Positions 46,786 through 58,101 of a stretch of DNA of 64,000 bases are shown piece by piece (position 1 is the first letter of the stretch; each line of letters opens with the position of its first letter). The stretch is from NCBI RefSeq assembly GCF_040939455.1, contig NC_134106.1, forward strand, positions 81,909,001-81,973,000, read 5' to 3'. Under the pieces are notes generated by a model. That model was given only the letters and a program-made list of their open reading frames with translations, searched no databases and was not told the origin of the DNA. Both the position numbers and the translations under genes were made by a program. This stretch comes from Microcebus murinus. Lineage: Eukaryota > Chordata > Mammalia > Primates > Cheirogaleidae.

Positions 46786-48120
46786 TTTTGTTACCAAGTG
46801 ATTATAGATTATGAGTTTTCTGAATTGGTTCTGAAGTTTCTGGAATTGGTTCTCTAATTTGATTAGATTTAAAGACACTAATAACTCTATTTCCAGGATA
46901 AAAGATAGGACTGATAGTCCACAGCATGATGTGACAATACAGATACACAATTACCATTGGATACTCTTATTCAAATTCTTATAGAAGGCAGGGTCCTGAG
47001 TGAACCTGTATTTGATACATTGAAACATTTTTAAAGTAGCATGCATAATGAGATTGGCAAGTTACTACTAATTGTACTAGGCAAAGGGGTGAAAGAAAAG
47101 GATGAGTTCGGGGATTCAAATTCCCAGCTCAGATGCTGCACAAATGCCTTAAAAGTTTTTATATGTGTGCCCTAAAAGAAACTCTTATCTTTTGTAGCTG
47201 CAGACCTTAGATTGCTGAAAACCAGATCCAGACCCTCATCCTGCAAGTGGCTGAATTATAATGCAGAATAAATTCCCAACCATATAGGGTGTCTGCTGTT
47301 AAAATGAGAGCATTGGTTAAGAAATGATCAGAACCTAAAAATTGGAATAGGAACATATGAGAAAATCCTGATGAAGCTGGGGACACCAAACCCCTAAATT
47401 CTTATGAGACTTCTTTGCCACAAACAGCAGCCTTTGCAATTCCCATCTAAGGGGTTAACCCTGCTTTGCCTGAGGAAACTGTAATGGTCTCTCCTTATGT
47501 AGTTGTCAGGTAAGACAATACTGAGTGGCCCAAGGACCCATGCTCTATCACCTTCCTTTTTTTCTAGACCTATAACTCGACTCAAGTCCCTGCAGTCCCC
47601 TAAAGATGCACTACAAAGTGTGATCCATGAGTATGCTATACTCCAAGGGAATTGCATTATTTTTCCAACTTACAGAGACAGAAAACCAGGGAATATGTGT
47701 GGGAAGGGATTTTAAGGATGTGGGGTAATGATGGAAAAAATGTACATTTGGAGCAAGATGAATTTATTGACATGGGCTTACTAAGAAGAGCTTCTGATTT
47801 TAATGTTGCAAATTGAAGAGTTAGAAAGGGCTCTGCTTATTTGGTTGATTGGGTGAAACATGAACCAAAAGGTGGTCTACACTAAATGAAGTTGAAATGC
47901 TAGAGCTGCCTTGGTATGCTGTAAAGGAAGCTATCCAGAGGCTTAAGGAGACTGAAATGTTAGAGTGGATTGATCATGTAAGATCTGCTCAATTCAACCT
48001 AGGAGGTTGGTACATAGGGCCCAAGTTTCACCATGACTATGAAAAACAAATTGGAGAGAGCTGTCCTACTATCTGTGAGAGTTCTGTGGTTGCTCTTTTC
48101 TGTAAATCAGAAATTACAGT
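46786..48120 (+). mobile_element. ERVL internal region, truncated, with gag remnant
   Basis: The region follows the LTR directly in sense orientation. It starts with a primer-binding-site-like stretch and runs through non-coding leader into a gag-like part. A frame at 47,897-48,139 reads 'ELPWYAVKEAIQRLKE' near its start, which resembles ERVL gag. The frame is about 80 codons, against several hundred for gag, and the upstream gag is broken by stops. No protease, polymerase or 3' LTR is recognised before unrelated sequence. This is an ancient, defective provirus fragment. Confidence 0.7.
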
Positions 48121-48554
48121 GGGAATGCTGCCAGTATGATGTTAGCTATGTATTTAATCCTTGTTTATTTAACTAAACAGAGTTGCTATTTATAACCTCA
48201 GTTTTCTACTTTCTATTCCATGTTGCCTTCACCCTCAGTCAGCATCTAAGCTGTTGATATAGTTTTATATGACAGATTTAGCTCAACCTGCATTCCAAAT
48301 AGGTCTGAGCTCTTGATGATTCTCATTCTACTGGAATTAACTTTTAGCCAACTGGTGACATACCTAAATCTGCAGTGGGCCAATTTCAGAGGGAGGCAAT
48401 ACATGGCAATACTACTGATTCCCATTCAGTACAATGTCCCGTTTCGTTTTCAGTGAAAATATTTCCTTGGTCATAAATAGCACCGTAGCACTATGGAGGT
48501 GAGTAAGACATTTAGCAGTTACTGGATGCTGGCAAGGGGAGGGAGAATCTTTTC
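48121..48554. other. Unassigned sequence, possibly more ERVL
   Basis: It directly follows the ERVL piece but has no motif I can attach to it. No repeat family named. Confidence 0.3.
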
Positions 48555-48885
48555 TTGCCTCTCTCAGCTTCTGTTAGTTCCAGGCTTTTCTTGGTTTGGG
48601 GCTGCATAACACCAACCTCCACCTCTGTTTTCCCATCACCTTCTCCTCTGTGTGCTTGTGACTTTTCCTCTTCTGTCTCTTATAAGAACACTTGTCATAG
48701 GATTTAAGGTTCACTTGAGTAATCTTTTAGCTGATCTCATCTCCAGTTTATTAAACTAATTACATTTGCAAAGACTTTCTTCCCCAATTAAGGCCACTTT
48801 TATAGGTTCATGGTGCTAAGACATGGGCATATAATTTCGTTTGGTGTGGGCACCATTAAACTCACTATATTCACCCATTTTTCTT
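48555..48885 (-). mobile_element. MLT1-like MaLR LTR, minus strand
   Basis: 'gagaatcttttcttgcctc', 'ccttctcctctgtgtgcttg', 'tgtctcttataagaacactt' and 'ttaaactaattacatttgc' follow an antisense MLT1-type LTR. The left third is absent. It is the better preserved relative of 26,130-26,570. Confidence 0.65.
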
Positions 48886-48899
48886 TCTTTCTTTCTTTT

Positions 48900-49465
48900 T
48901 TTTTTTGTATCAAGAGTTCAATCCATGTTAGTGCTGAGTAGTATTCCATTAAATGGGCATATTGTTATCTGTTTATACACTTGTCTTTTGATGGATATTT
49001 TTGTTGTTTCCAATTTATGGCTATTGGGGTAAAAGCTGCTCTGAACATTTGTGTAGAAGTCTTTTTTGGACATGTATTTGTCTTGTGTAAGTGCCTAGAA
49101 GGAGAAACCCTCTGCAAATCTCCTGTGCTCTCTCTGTGAAATTCTTTCCCCCCTGGTAATTTGCCCTGCAAATTCTAGACACCCTAGTTTATCTGTAATC
49201 TGACTTGTATCTCTTCAAATCATGTAGAGTCCCAGGCTCTGTTTGGGTACCCCATCTCTGCACTGCATCCTAAAGATTCTCTGCAAGCAGTAGGTGGATC
49301 AATCACAGTGTTCATCTTTGTTTCCCTGCTCTCAGGGATCACTCACTATTCTGCCTGTTGTCAAATGACTAAAAAACTGATGTTTTATATATTTTGTCTG
49401 TGTTTTAGTTGCTTAAGACAAGAAAGTAAATTTGTTACCTGTTACTCCATCACAACTGAAAGAAT
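48900..49465 (-). mobile_element. Ancient L1M fragments, minus strand
   Basis: 'gctgagtagtattccatta' near 48,933, 'ttgatggatatttttgttg' and 'ggctattggggtaaaagctg' are antisense L1 3' ORF2/3' UTR. After about 49,110 the order breaks; 49,380-49,460 ('ttacctgttactccatcac') resembles another part of an old L1. A T/CTTT-rich stretch at 48,880-48,907 borders it on the left. Confidence 0.65.
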
Positions 49466-50447
49466 AGCTTTCCTTTTATGATATATTACATTCTTTGGAT
49501 TTAGAAGGTTATTTTCCTTAATGGAAAAGACATGCAAAATTAGACTAGAGCATTTATGCCAACTATTTTTTGGTACCTAAACATTAGGCCATATGTTTTA
49601 GAAGTAGTTATCATTTCCTCTAGTTCATTTTTCTGCAAACCTATTTAACCTTTCTTCTTTCATTTCTGGAAAAGCTCAGCTCATTCTAGGTTTTTGCCTA
49701 CCTGACTCAGCTTTTACAGTTTTCTACTTTCTGCGCTTTGTGCGTGCGTGTGTGTGTATATGTGCGTCACCTGCATTTATGTGTGCATGCATGTGTCTGT
49801 GTACTGCTTTTATTGAAGAGTTTAAAGGGAAAGGAGATTTATGCTTCACAAGGGTATCATTTTATTAAATTTTCTTTGTTGAATTATTACTAATTTTCTC
49901 ACTAAATATGAAATATCAAGCAAGATTTCATTTGAATACCTTTTAAACAAAACAGTATGTTCACTGTATTATACCTCATTACTTGGTTTGATTATATACA
50001 TTAGCAAATATCCTGGGAAAAATACCCAAGGCCTCACTAAAATTGACTCTTATTGTTTCTGAAGATAATCTCTAATGTAATAGCATTGGAATATTTTTGT
50101 GAGACATTAAAAATGAACATTCTCTGGGGAAATCTAAAATCAATTCATTTTTTCAAACCCCAAAGAGTAGTAGTTTAAATAAAATCACTTGTATGTATTT
50201 ATAGAATCTGAAAGAAAAGAGTTCAAAATCAAATCTTTGGACTAGGATAAATTATTGATAAACTATGTGTATGTGCCTACATGTGTCAATGTATATATAT
50301 ATGCAAATATATATATACATATATATATATACACACTCTTTTATATAGTTATCTACAGAAGTAAATGATATATGAAATAAATAATTGAAAATAGTTAAAT
50401 AGATTATGACACTTATGATAGCAGCTTTATAAAATACATAATCTATA
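49466..50447. other. Unassigned sequence with GT and TA microsatellites
   Basis: 49,738-49,802 is a degenerate GT/GC tract ('gtgcgtgcgtgtgtgtg'). 50,290-50,336 is a TA-rich dinucleotide tract. No other feature recognised. Confidence 0.5.
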
Positions 50448-50779
50448 TAGTCATGTGCTACATAATGACATTTTGATCAACAGCAGACCACATAAATGAC
50501 AGTGGTCTGATAAGATTATAATACAATATTTTTACTGTACCTTTTCTATGTGTAGATATGTTTAGATGCACACATATTTACCATTGTATTATAATTGCTT
50601 ACAATATCCAGTACAGTAACATACTATACAGATTGGTAGCCTAAGAGTAATAAGCTATGCCATATATCCTAGGTATGCAGTAGGCTAGGCACAGTCAAAG
50701 ATTGCGCAAAGTTGAAATTACCTTAACAATGGATTTATCAGAACTTATCCTCATTGTTAAAAGATGCATGCCTGTGTAG
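50448..50779. mobile_element. Non-autonomous DNA transposon, nearly complete
   Basis: The left end reads 'atagtcatgtgctacataat' and the right end 'ttaaaagatgcatgcctgt', an imperfect inverted pair of about 20 bases. Internal phrases 'gtaccttttctatgtgtag', 'acagtaacatactatacag' and 'ggtatgcagtaggctaggc' match a common mammalian MITE-like family that I recognise but cannot name with certainty. Length about 330 bases. No transposase is encoded. Confidence 0.75.
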
Positions 50780-51545
50780 GCAAACTGAAATATACATACA
50801 ATTAATCTAAATGATAATGTATTTATTAATGTTTTTACTAAGTATAATGATTAGAGTTCTTTGATATTCTATAAGTGTTGCCATTAGGAATATATTTTAT
50901 TAAACAATTGAAAGAATAGAGTTAACTCAAAGAAATCCCCCCTTGTAACTTTCTGCTTAGAACTAGCTTAACATTTTATTTTTAAAATAAATGCTTAGAA
51001 AGTCTTACATGCTTACATAGAAGACTACTCACATAAATAAGTGTAACATATGTGTCACATAAATATGACTTACTTTGATCAACTGAAAATATCACAGTTG
51101 AACATCAAACTGAGACCTAACTTTTTAGTAGATTCTATGTACCATTTATCAAAAGTCTTTGCAAGACATCACTTACACATTAGAATTTGCTTATTTGTCT
51201 CAAATTTTAGAAATATTCTATTTGCAAATTCAGTGTCATTTAACAAACTCATTCTCTGAGTTTTAGCATATCCCCTCCTTAAGCTTTGGATATCTTTCTC
51301 TCTCTAAAATAATATGTATTCACTACCTATTTTTAGTGATAACATACTTTCCTTGTAGAAATAATTTATTGCTTTCTTTAACCATGTTGTTCCCGGTTGG
51401 TAAATGGGATTCTTATTTTTTCTGTTTTTAGACTTCAAATTTAATCAATATTATCTGATATTTGTTTAATACTGTCCAATGTTATAGCCATTGGTTTCAA
51501 TGCACACCCGTTGGATGACTAAGCATGTCAGATATAGATGTGAGA
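50780..51545. other. Unassigned A/T-rich sequence
   Basis: No repeat or exon recognised; a 69-codon frame at 51,050-51,259 has no similarity. Confidence 0.35.
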
Positions 51546-52650
51546 TTATTGTAAGGGAAGACTGTGTAATGAAACAGCTGCCCACCCTTCTAAATGGTTA
51601 ATGAGACCTCTCCATCTCTCTTGGTTGTCTGCAGGATGAGCCCTCCATGAAGTAGCCTGTGCCTGCTTCTCCAGCTCATGGTCAGTCTTACGCCCCTTGG
51701 CATGCCTTGCCATAGCAACAGTCCAACACATCAAGTTTCTGGAACATCTCATATGTCCATTCCTCTGCTGGGAAAGCTCTCTCAAACTCTGTGCCCTTCT
51801 CATTTCATTTCACTTGCTTGCTCACCATAGGGGAGAGCAGTTCCCTAATGGAGCCTTTTGCATAGGATTAATTCGTTGTGGCGTTAACTGGCTGTGGTCC
51901 CAATTTTCAGTATAGAAATATGGTTCGCACTTAGCATGTGAGAGAACGCGAGAGAATGCGCCCTGCAGTGGAATATCTGTCTCTCTTGACTTCCATCTAA
52001 TCTTCAGAGATGTGTCATCTCCAGGACTGGCAGCTTTATCAGTCCCCCACCAAGAACAGATATAAAAGATAAAAAAATAATACGTTTCTGTCTCTAACAA
52101 GTAGTAAGCTATAATCTAGAATCAAAGTGACCTCATTTCTAATGTTTGAAAGGTTTTTTTTTTTTTTAAATCATTGAACTAACTATTTCTACATCCAATA
52201 AAGATGAAAATTCCCAATTCAAAGTCTCAGCGGAACTTTACATCCTCACTCTTCTGTGATATGTAAGAACGAATCATTGGCACGATCATCAGACCGTCCG
52301 TATTGGTGTCCATCTGATCATGGCTCCATGGTGGGCAGAGCAAGGAGCAAGTTGCACAGCCATGATCCTGCCCCACAGTTTTCACTCAACTCCAGTCAAT
52401 GGAGAAGGGTGTTCTGGCACCACTGCCTGCTCTCATCCTTTGCCACAAAAACTCCAACTGGGAAAGTGTGTCCTTATGAGCACTCACGATACTTACGCTC
52501 TTTAACCCAAATCATTGCCGACAGTGCCTCTTTTGCTTCTTTTCTATTTTTATTTAATTCTCCTTTAAAATATGACTTTCCCATGTCTGTCCGCGGCAGG
52601 ATTTTTCCCAGCCCTTCAGCTGTGCTGGTGTACTAAAATCTTTCAGAAGG
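51546..52650. other. Higher-G+C unassigned sequence with several open frames
   Basis: Frames at 51,546-51,803 (minus, 85 codons), 51,822-52,100 (minus, 92) and 52,256-52,636 (plus, 126) overlap or adjoin here. None shows a domain, signal peptide or known similarity, and none has convincing splice sites at its ends. CpG words such as 'gagagaacgcgagagaatgc' near 51,942 survive. It could hold an old retroposed fragment or a non-coding RNA exon; I cannot support either. Confidence 0.35.
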
Positions 52651-53524
52651 AACTGTCTTCACCTGTGGGATCTCTAGTCTCCCACCTGCAAAGCTGAGCG
52701 GTCTTTCCCCCACCCCTTGCCAAACCAGTCATTTTTAAACCAAACAGCTTCAACCTTCTTTCCCTTCCATTGAATCTCTTCTACAGGAAGCATCTCTTGC
52801 CCCATCCTATTGCCCAATTTCCACATCAAAGCGACTGTTTTGCTTCTGGTCTAGTCCAGAGCCCAGGCTTAGAGGCCTCACCACTCCCCAGAAGCCCAAG
52901 GCCCAGGAACTATCCCTAAGAAGGGCGTGTAGCCCTGGTGGGGAAGGGTGCCTGCTGTCCCAGGTGGATGCATAGATTTCAAACTCCAAGAACAAAGATC
53001 CCTTAGGAAGAGGGCACAGAGACAATCTATTTATGAGGCCTTAGGTTGTTACCCAGGTATTTCCTAAACTCTTCCATTATGCTTGGCTTTGCAGTTTGTT
53101 AATACTCTCCTCAGGTGGGCAGTTTATGCACTGGAATCCAACTTTGAAATAGTAGTTTTTATGTCCTTCTTCTCTTCATTTCCCCCCTCAGTTTCTCATC
53201 CACCAGAGCTCGTATGTGCTTCCCTGAGACCATGTGCTCCATGGACAGGCCAGGGGTATGGCAAGTTAGAAAATAGAGGCGACCCTTTGTTCCAGACATT
53301 TTAGTTACTGTTTCCCCAAATCTACTGGTATTAAGTCAGATTATTTTTGTTGTTTGCATATTTATTTATCTCTGAAAAATCAGAATAGATGAAAGAAGAG
53401 TCACACCAAATTTCTACCACTCCCTAAAAGGGCAATCTTTGTCATGGGGCTTTGTACTTTCTGGTGGCCCTCTTAGCTCCCCCTCTGCCTCTATGCTTTT
53501 GGCCACTTCTAGTCCTTCAGTTTT
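52651..53524. other. Unassigned sequence
   Basis: Moderate G+C. 52,807-53,025 (minus) and 53,083-53,304 (plus) are open but unrecognised frames. No repeat named. Confidence 0.35.
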
Positions 53525-53800
53525 ACCTTAGAGGCCACCACCTCCAGGAAGCCCTCCCGAATCCCCCAGTTCTGGATTCGGTGCTTCTTCTGTGTACTCT
53601 GGCAACACCAAGTAATTTGCCCATCACGGTCTTTATTGATCTGCATTACAATCTAATGTTTGATTGTCAGTCTCCTCATAAGATCATAAATTGCTTGGGC
53701 GTGATTTTGTTTTTCATCATTGTATTTCTGTCATCAACACACACAAAAATCTGTTCCTATTTCATGTTCAGTATGTATCCGATAAAGTACATCAAATGCA
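53525..53800 (+). mobile_element. L2 LINE 3' region, plus strand
   Basis: 'ccaccacctccaggaagcc' and 'ctcataagatcataaattgc' in this order match the L2 3' end ('cacctcctccaggaagccttcc...ctagactgtaagctcc'). The 129-codon open frame at 53,452-53,841 largely overlaps this element and should not be read as a gene. Confidence 0.72.
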
Positions 53801-54199
53801 TTTGGTATGAGTTTGTTCCTTCTTCCTCAGCTGTTATTTAGTATTAAAGATGTAAAAATGAAAGTTCCTTTCCACTGCTGTTTTAACAGAAAAATGATAT
53901 GAAAGTCTATTCTAGTTCAAAGCATGCTATGAAATATGATTGAGCCAAAATTTTTGACATCTAATGATGGAATTAGTTTATCCATGGATGAATTAGAAAG
54001 AATAACTTAGAACGGTAGCCAAACACAAATGGTGGAAAAATACCAAGCAAACTTAAGAGAGCTTTTACGGTGTGCATATAAGTGTGTCTGTGTGTGTGTG
54101 TGTGTGTGTGAGATAAAGGTGCACATACACAGACACACATACTGACAAAAAATGCCTTTTCTTGTAAAATAAATTTCAGCCTCATTAGCTATCAATATT
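53801..54199. repeat. Unassigned sequence with GT microsatellite
   Basis: 54,082-54,110 is a (GT)n tract with one interruption, mirrored by a short CA-rich piece at 54,122-54,138 ('cacatacacagacacac'), so a hairpin between them is possible. No other feature recognised. Confidence 0.6.
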
Positions 54200-55480
54200 A
54201 ACACAATAAACAAGCAGTATCCATTGGAGGAATAAATAATTTCTGATTAGCTTAGAGGACTTCAGTATAATATTAATAATTATAAATAAGGTTGCTAATA
54301 AATATCTCCACAGATATCCAGATGAGAATAAATATAAAGTATTAATAACCCTGAAGTAAAAAGATTATAAAACAAAGTATAATTCTTAATTTTAAATAAT
54401 TGAGATTCATAAAAAAGTTAGTAAAAATTTGGATAAAATAATTATAAACAATAAATTATCCAAAAAAGATGGAAAATATAAGAATTTTTAAGGGTTTGTA
54501 ATTTTAAAATAAGAGATGTTAGTTTAATAAGACAATTATTTCATTAAATATTTAAAGCAAAAAATATCCTAAATAATATTTGCATTTAAAACATTTGTTT
54601 TAAAAAGTTTGTAACAATTTAGTACACAAAAACCAATTTAAAAACTTATTTTATTTTTATGCATGTGATATCTTGACATTTTTCATTTTGCTTATTTTTT
54701 AAATAAATCACAAAATCTGTAGGGTGCATTAAAATTTATCTTTATTTAAATAACAACACAATTAATATTATGCAGATACAATAAATATGTCTAAAATTAA
54801 TTTATTTTACATATTCATTAAACATGATGGTACATAATTTTTAAATACCATTTCTCCACATTTATTAGCCATTTGCTTAGCATAATTTAATAATGATACA
54901 TGAGCATATTTACCAATTCTCAAAATTTTCACATTACTGTTTAGTAACACAGAGCTTAGTGATCTCTCTCACTGTGTCATCTTTTAATATGGAGGCTGAA
55001 ATAACTTGCAGATGTAAAACATATTGCTTTATTTGTTTCTGCTCTATGTAAAACCTTTTTCTAAGTTACATCTCAAGGCAAAGTTAAGGCATAATGATTT
55101 TTAAGTGGTTTTTAACACCAATTTTAGGATTCAATAAAACTCTTTCTCACCTACCTACAGAAAAAATAATTTGAATTTTTTTTCCATGAAGTGTTTTATA
55201 TTTGAGATGAACATGAAAGTATTAGAAAAAAGGAAAAAAAATCTGTTCAGTCAGGAGTAGAATAATTTTATTAGCTATAAATGTATATAAAATCTAATTT
55301 TTACATTTTTAAATAATTGTTAGTTTATCAGGGCTAATTGGAAACCTGAATATCATGTTCAGCAATAAAAATGAGGAAAAGTAGTGGATTAATTGCACAA
55401 TATTTATTATTAAAGCAAGTACATTTTAAAATGCAAGAGGTATAAATGAATAAAGTAAACTAACTTCATCACAGAATCCC
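54200..55480. other. Extremely A/T-rich block
   Basis: By eye at least three quarters of bases are A or T, with frequent 'aaataatt', 'ttaataat' and 'taaaat' words and almost no CpG. No frame of note and no repeat family. Such blocks can act as matrix attachment or be long-decayed LINE sequence. Confidence 0.6.
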
Positions 55481-56630
55481 ACATGAGACAATTTTTTAGA
55501 GATTATCTAGTTTGTTTCTAAAATAATTTCCAGATAACTATGTGCTTAGTCCTTTATTATTGTGATTATTAAGGCAATTATGTAAGGGATTACATCTTAT
55601 ATCTAATAGGCTGCAGCTGATAGGGCAGGTCTAATAGTATATTTATTGATATGTTCAACTTTCATTTAAGAACTTATGTTACATCTTTGAAAAATTACAT
55701 TGCTGCATAGCTTTCCTTTATCCAATACGAACAACGCAGTATCCTTGATGGGAGTTATACTTTGGAACACTTTGTTATTCATCTCTCTGAATTGCTTCAT
55801 GTTTTAATTTACATCAGTCAAGACACTATGTCTCAGCCACCATACTCTGATAAGTGTGTGACATATATTCAACAGAGTGGAAATTTGACCCCATAATTAC
55901 GATACTTTCCCTGTGTGCACATCCTATGATTGATTTGTTAATCCCAAGCCCATAATATGATAGACAAGCATCCCAAGTCCCTTTCCTCACATGGTCCACA
56001 TCAGGCCCCTGGTGATAGGAGGTGATTTGGTGGTGGCTGATGTACAGTCTTGATTAAAAGTTCTGAAGGAGAGTTTTTAGAAAACCCTTGGCTTTCAGTA
56101 CTCCTCAACTGGGATGACTTGCTGCATTGGGTGAGATGTGATGAGTGGCAAAGGCCATGTCACGTGAGACTCAAGGTGTGATGTGCAAAGGCAACACCAT
56201 GCATCTGTACGTTGAGAAGGCTCCTCCAACCCAGGGTGTGTAACCCTGTGGGCACTTTGTCCATTTTCTTACCTCTCAAGTAGATCAGTAGCCCCAGGGG
56301 AAAAATTACATAAGCTTGTCTTTCCCCACTCATGACGCACACAGTGTCCAAATGCCAGTCAAGGCCCATCTTACTAATTTTTAATTTTCCTGCTGCTCCT
56401 TTGTCTTGGTCTGTTTGTTTTCTAATTTAAATATTACAAAATTTATTTAACTGTAATAATGTCATCAAATTCTCCAAACATATATAATTAGGTATAATGT
56501 TAGAAAATGCATTTTATAAAATACATTTGTGAGCCACACTGTATTCTCAAGTAATCAAGTACTGTAAGATTTTATACATGGAGATGACTGGTTAGAAGTA
56601 AGACATCATGGAAATCTGTGTGTTTGTGTC
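55481..56630. other. Unassigned sequence
   Basis: No repeat recognised. 55,960-56,370 has higher G+C and a 69-codon minus frame (56,160-56,369) of unknown similarity. Confidence 0.35.
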
Positions 56631-56631
56631 C

Positions 56632-56648
56632 TGTGTGTGTGTGTGTGT
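56632..56648 (+). repeat. (TG)8 microsatellite
   Basis: A short TG run directly left of the long polypurine tract, separated from it by 'atgac'. Confidence 0.9.
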
Positions 56649-56653
56649 ATGAC

Positions 56654-56674
56654 AGAGAGAGAGAGAGAAGGAGA

Positions 56675-56727
<53 letters not shown>

Positions 56728-56732
56728 AGAAG

Positions 56733-56803
<71 letters not shown>

Positions 56804-56821
56804 AGGAGAAGGAGAGAGAGA
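56654..56821 (+). repeat. 168-bp uninterrupted polypurine tract, (GA)n-based
   Basis: Every base from 56,654 to 56,821 is A or G. The base unit is GA, with an 'aaggagaagg' interruption at 56,668, 56,724 and 56,803, and a single 'ggg'. The repeated interruption shows that internal blocks were duplicated. Arg/Glu-rich plus-strand and Ser/Leu-rich minus-strand frames here are artefacts. Confidence 0.97.
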
Positions 56822-56934
56822 TTGATTAAAGAGAGCAGAATGTTGATTTCCAAAAGTCTCTGAAGCACTCCTCTACAAGTTCATGCTCTCATTATCTCTC
56901 TCTTCCTCTCTCTATCTCGAGTCTCTCCTTGCTC

Positions 56935-57300
56935 CGGTTTATCTTGAACACTTCTGCCACAGTGCCCTTTATAAAATGCAAATTTGATCTCGTTTCTTTC
57001 ATGCTCAAGGTCTTTCAGGATAAAATAACACTTTCTCAGCAGCCCTCTAGCCTCGCTTCAGCCATCCCTGGTTTATATGCTCTTCTCTGGCTGAATCTGC
57101 CTACGTGGTTTGCCAGAGCACTGTGAATTTCAACCATTTGCCTGAACCTTGTCCCTGCATTATTGGTCACTTCGTCCTTGGTGCTCTTGTGGCACTTGCT
57201 TCATTTAACTGCAACGATGTGCACCTTGTCCTCCTCTACCTCTTCCCTGAGATGATGTGCTTCCTGGCCAAAACCCTCCGATACTTATACTTCTATTCTC
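56935..57300 (+). mobile_element. L2-like fragment, plus strand
   Basis: 'aaaatgcaaatttgatctcg' and 'ctttcaggataaaataacac', then 'cctctacctcttccctgag', are in the order of L2 3' ORF sequence ('aaatgcaaatctgatcatg...ttcaggataaagtcc'). It is diverged and the right end is uncertain. The open frames at 56,929-57,383 lie in this piece. Confidence 0.5.
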
Positions 57301-57743
57301 AGGCTTTGGGGACACTGGGGTGTAGCAAGTGCTCTCTAATTTTTAAAAATGACTGTTTTATGGACTTGCAAACTATATTCTAGATAAATAAAACAATTTG
57401 TCCAATATAAGTTAATGAATGAGAAAATTCTCATAAAAAACCACTTTTTTTTTCTTTCGGAAAACTTGTGCTAGTTATTGAGAGATATGGTCTAATCTTT
57501 ATGAGCAGCCTTTTCTACTTTTTTATTACCTTGAAAATGTTCGCTTTGCTATATTTGACTTTTGGGCTGTCAATATCTGGATGTCCCTCCATTTTAAAAG
57601 GCTAATATATGACAATGCCACCATATTCCTTTTTATCCATTTTTGTTTTTTACTGGCGGATTCATGTTTATTAACTAAAAACTATATTTATTTCTGGGGA
57701 TATAGAAATGCCTTCCTAGCCACTTAGTAATAGGCACATCTGA
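57301..57743. other. Unassigned sequence
   Basis: 57,500-57,720 has the texture of old antisense L1 ('ttatccatttttg', 'ctggggatatagaaatg') but is too diverged to call. Confidence 0.3.
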
Positions 57744-58101
57744 GGCTATTATAGACAATGTTTGTGTCCCCCCAGAGTTGACATCCTCACCCCCATGGTG
57801 ATGGCTTTAGGAGGTAGGTCCTGTGGGAGGGGATTGGGTCCATGAAAGCAGAGCCTTCACGAATGAGCTTAGTGGGCCTACAAAAGAGACCCTAAAGAAT
57901 TCCGTCTTCCCTTCCACCATGTGAGGGTACAGAGAGAAGGTGCATCTATGAACCAGAAAGTGGCCCTTCCCTGACTCCGGATCTGCTGGTGCCTTGATCG
58001 TGGACTTTCCAGCCGTCAGAAATGAGAGAAATATATTTATGCTGTTTTCGTAAGCCACCTGGTCTATGCTATTTTGTTATAGCCTCCTGAATGGACCAAG
58101 A
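57744..58101 (+). mobile_element. MLT1-type MaLR LTR, plus strand, nearly complete
   Basis: 'caatgtttgtgtccccccag', 'ttaggaggtaggtcctgtgg', 'tccaccatgtgagggtacag', 'ctggtgccttgatcgtggac' and 'gctattttgttatagcctcc' trace a sense MLT1 LTR from end to end (about 358 bases). No internal region follows, so it is a solo LTR. It retains polyadenylation-type sequence near 58,028. Confidence 0.9.

Noticed and set aside
53452..53841. 129-codon plus-strand frame with hydrophobic start
   Set aside because: Mostly L2-derived sequence; hydrophobic look comes from T/C-rich composition.
56572..56868. Arg/Glu-rich and Ser/Leu-rich open frames over the polypurine tract
   Set aside because: The frames are direct translations of GA and CT dinucleotides on either strand; no gene signal.
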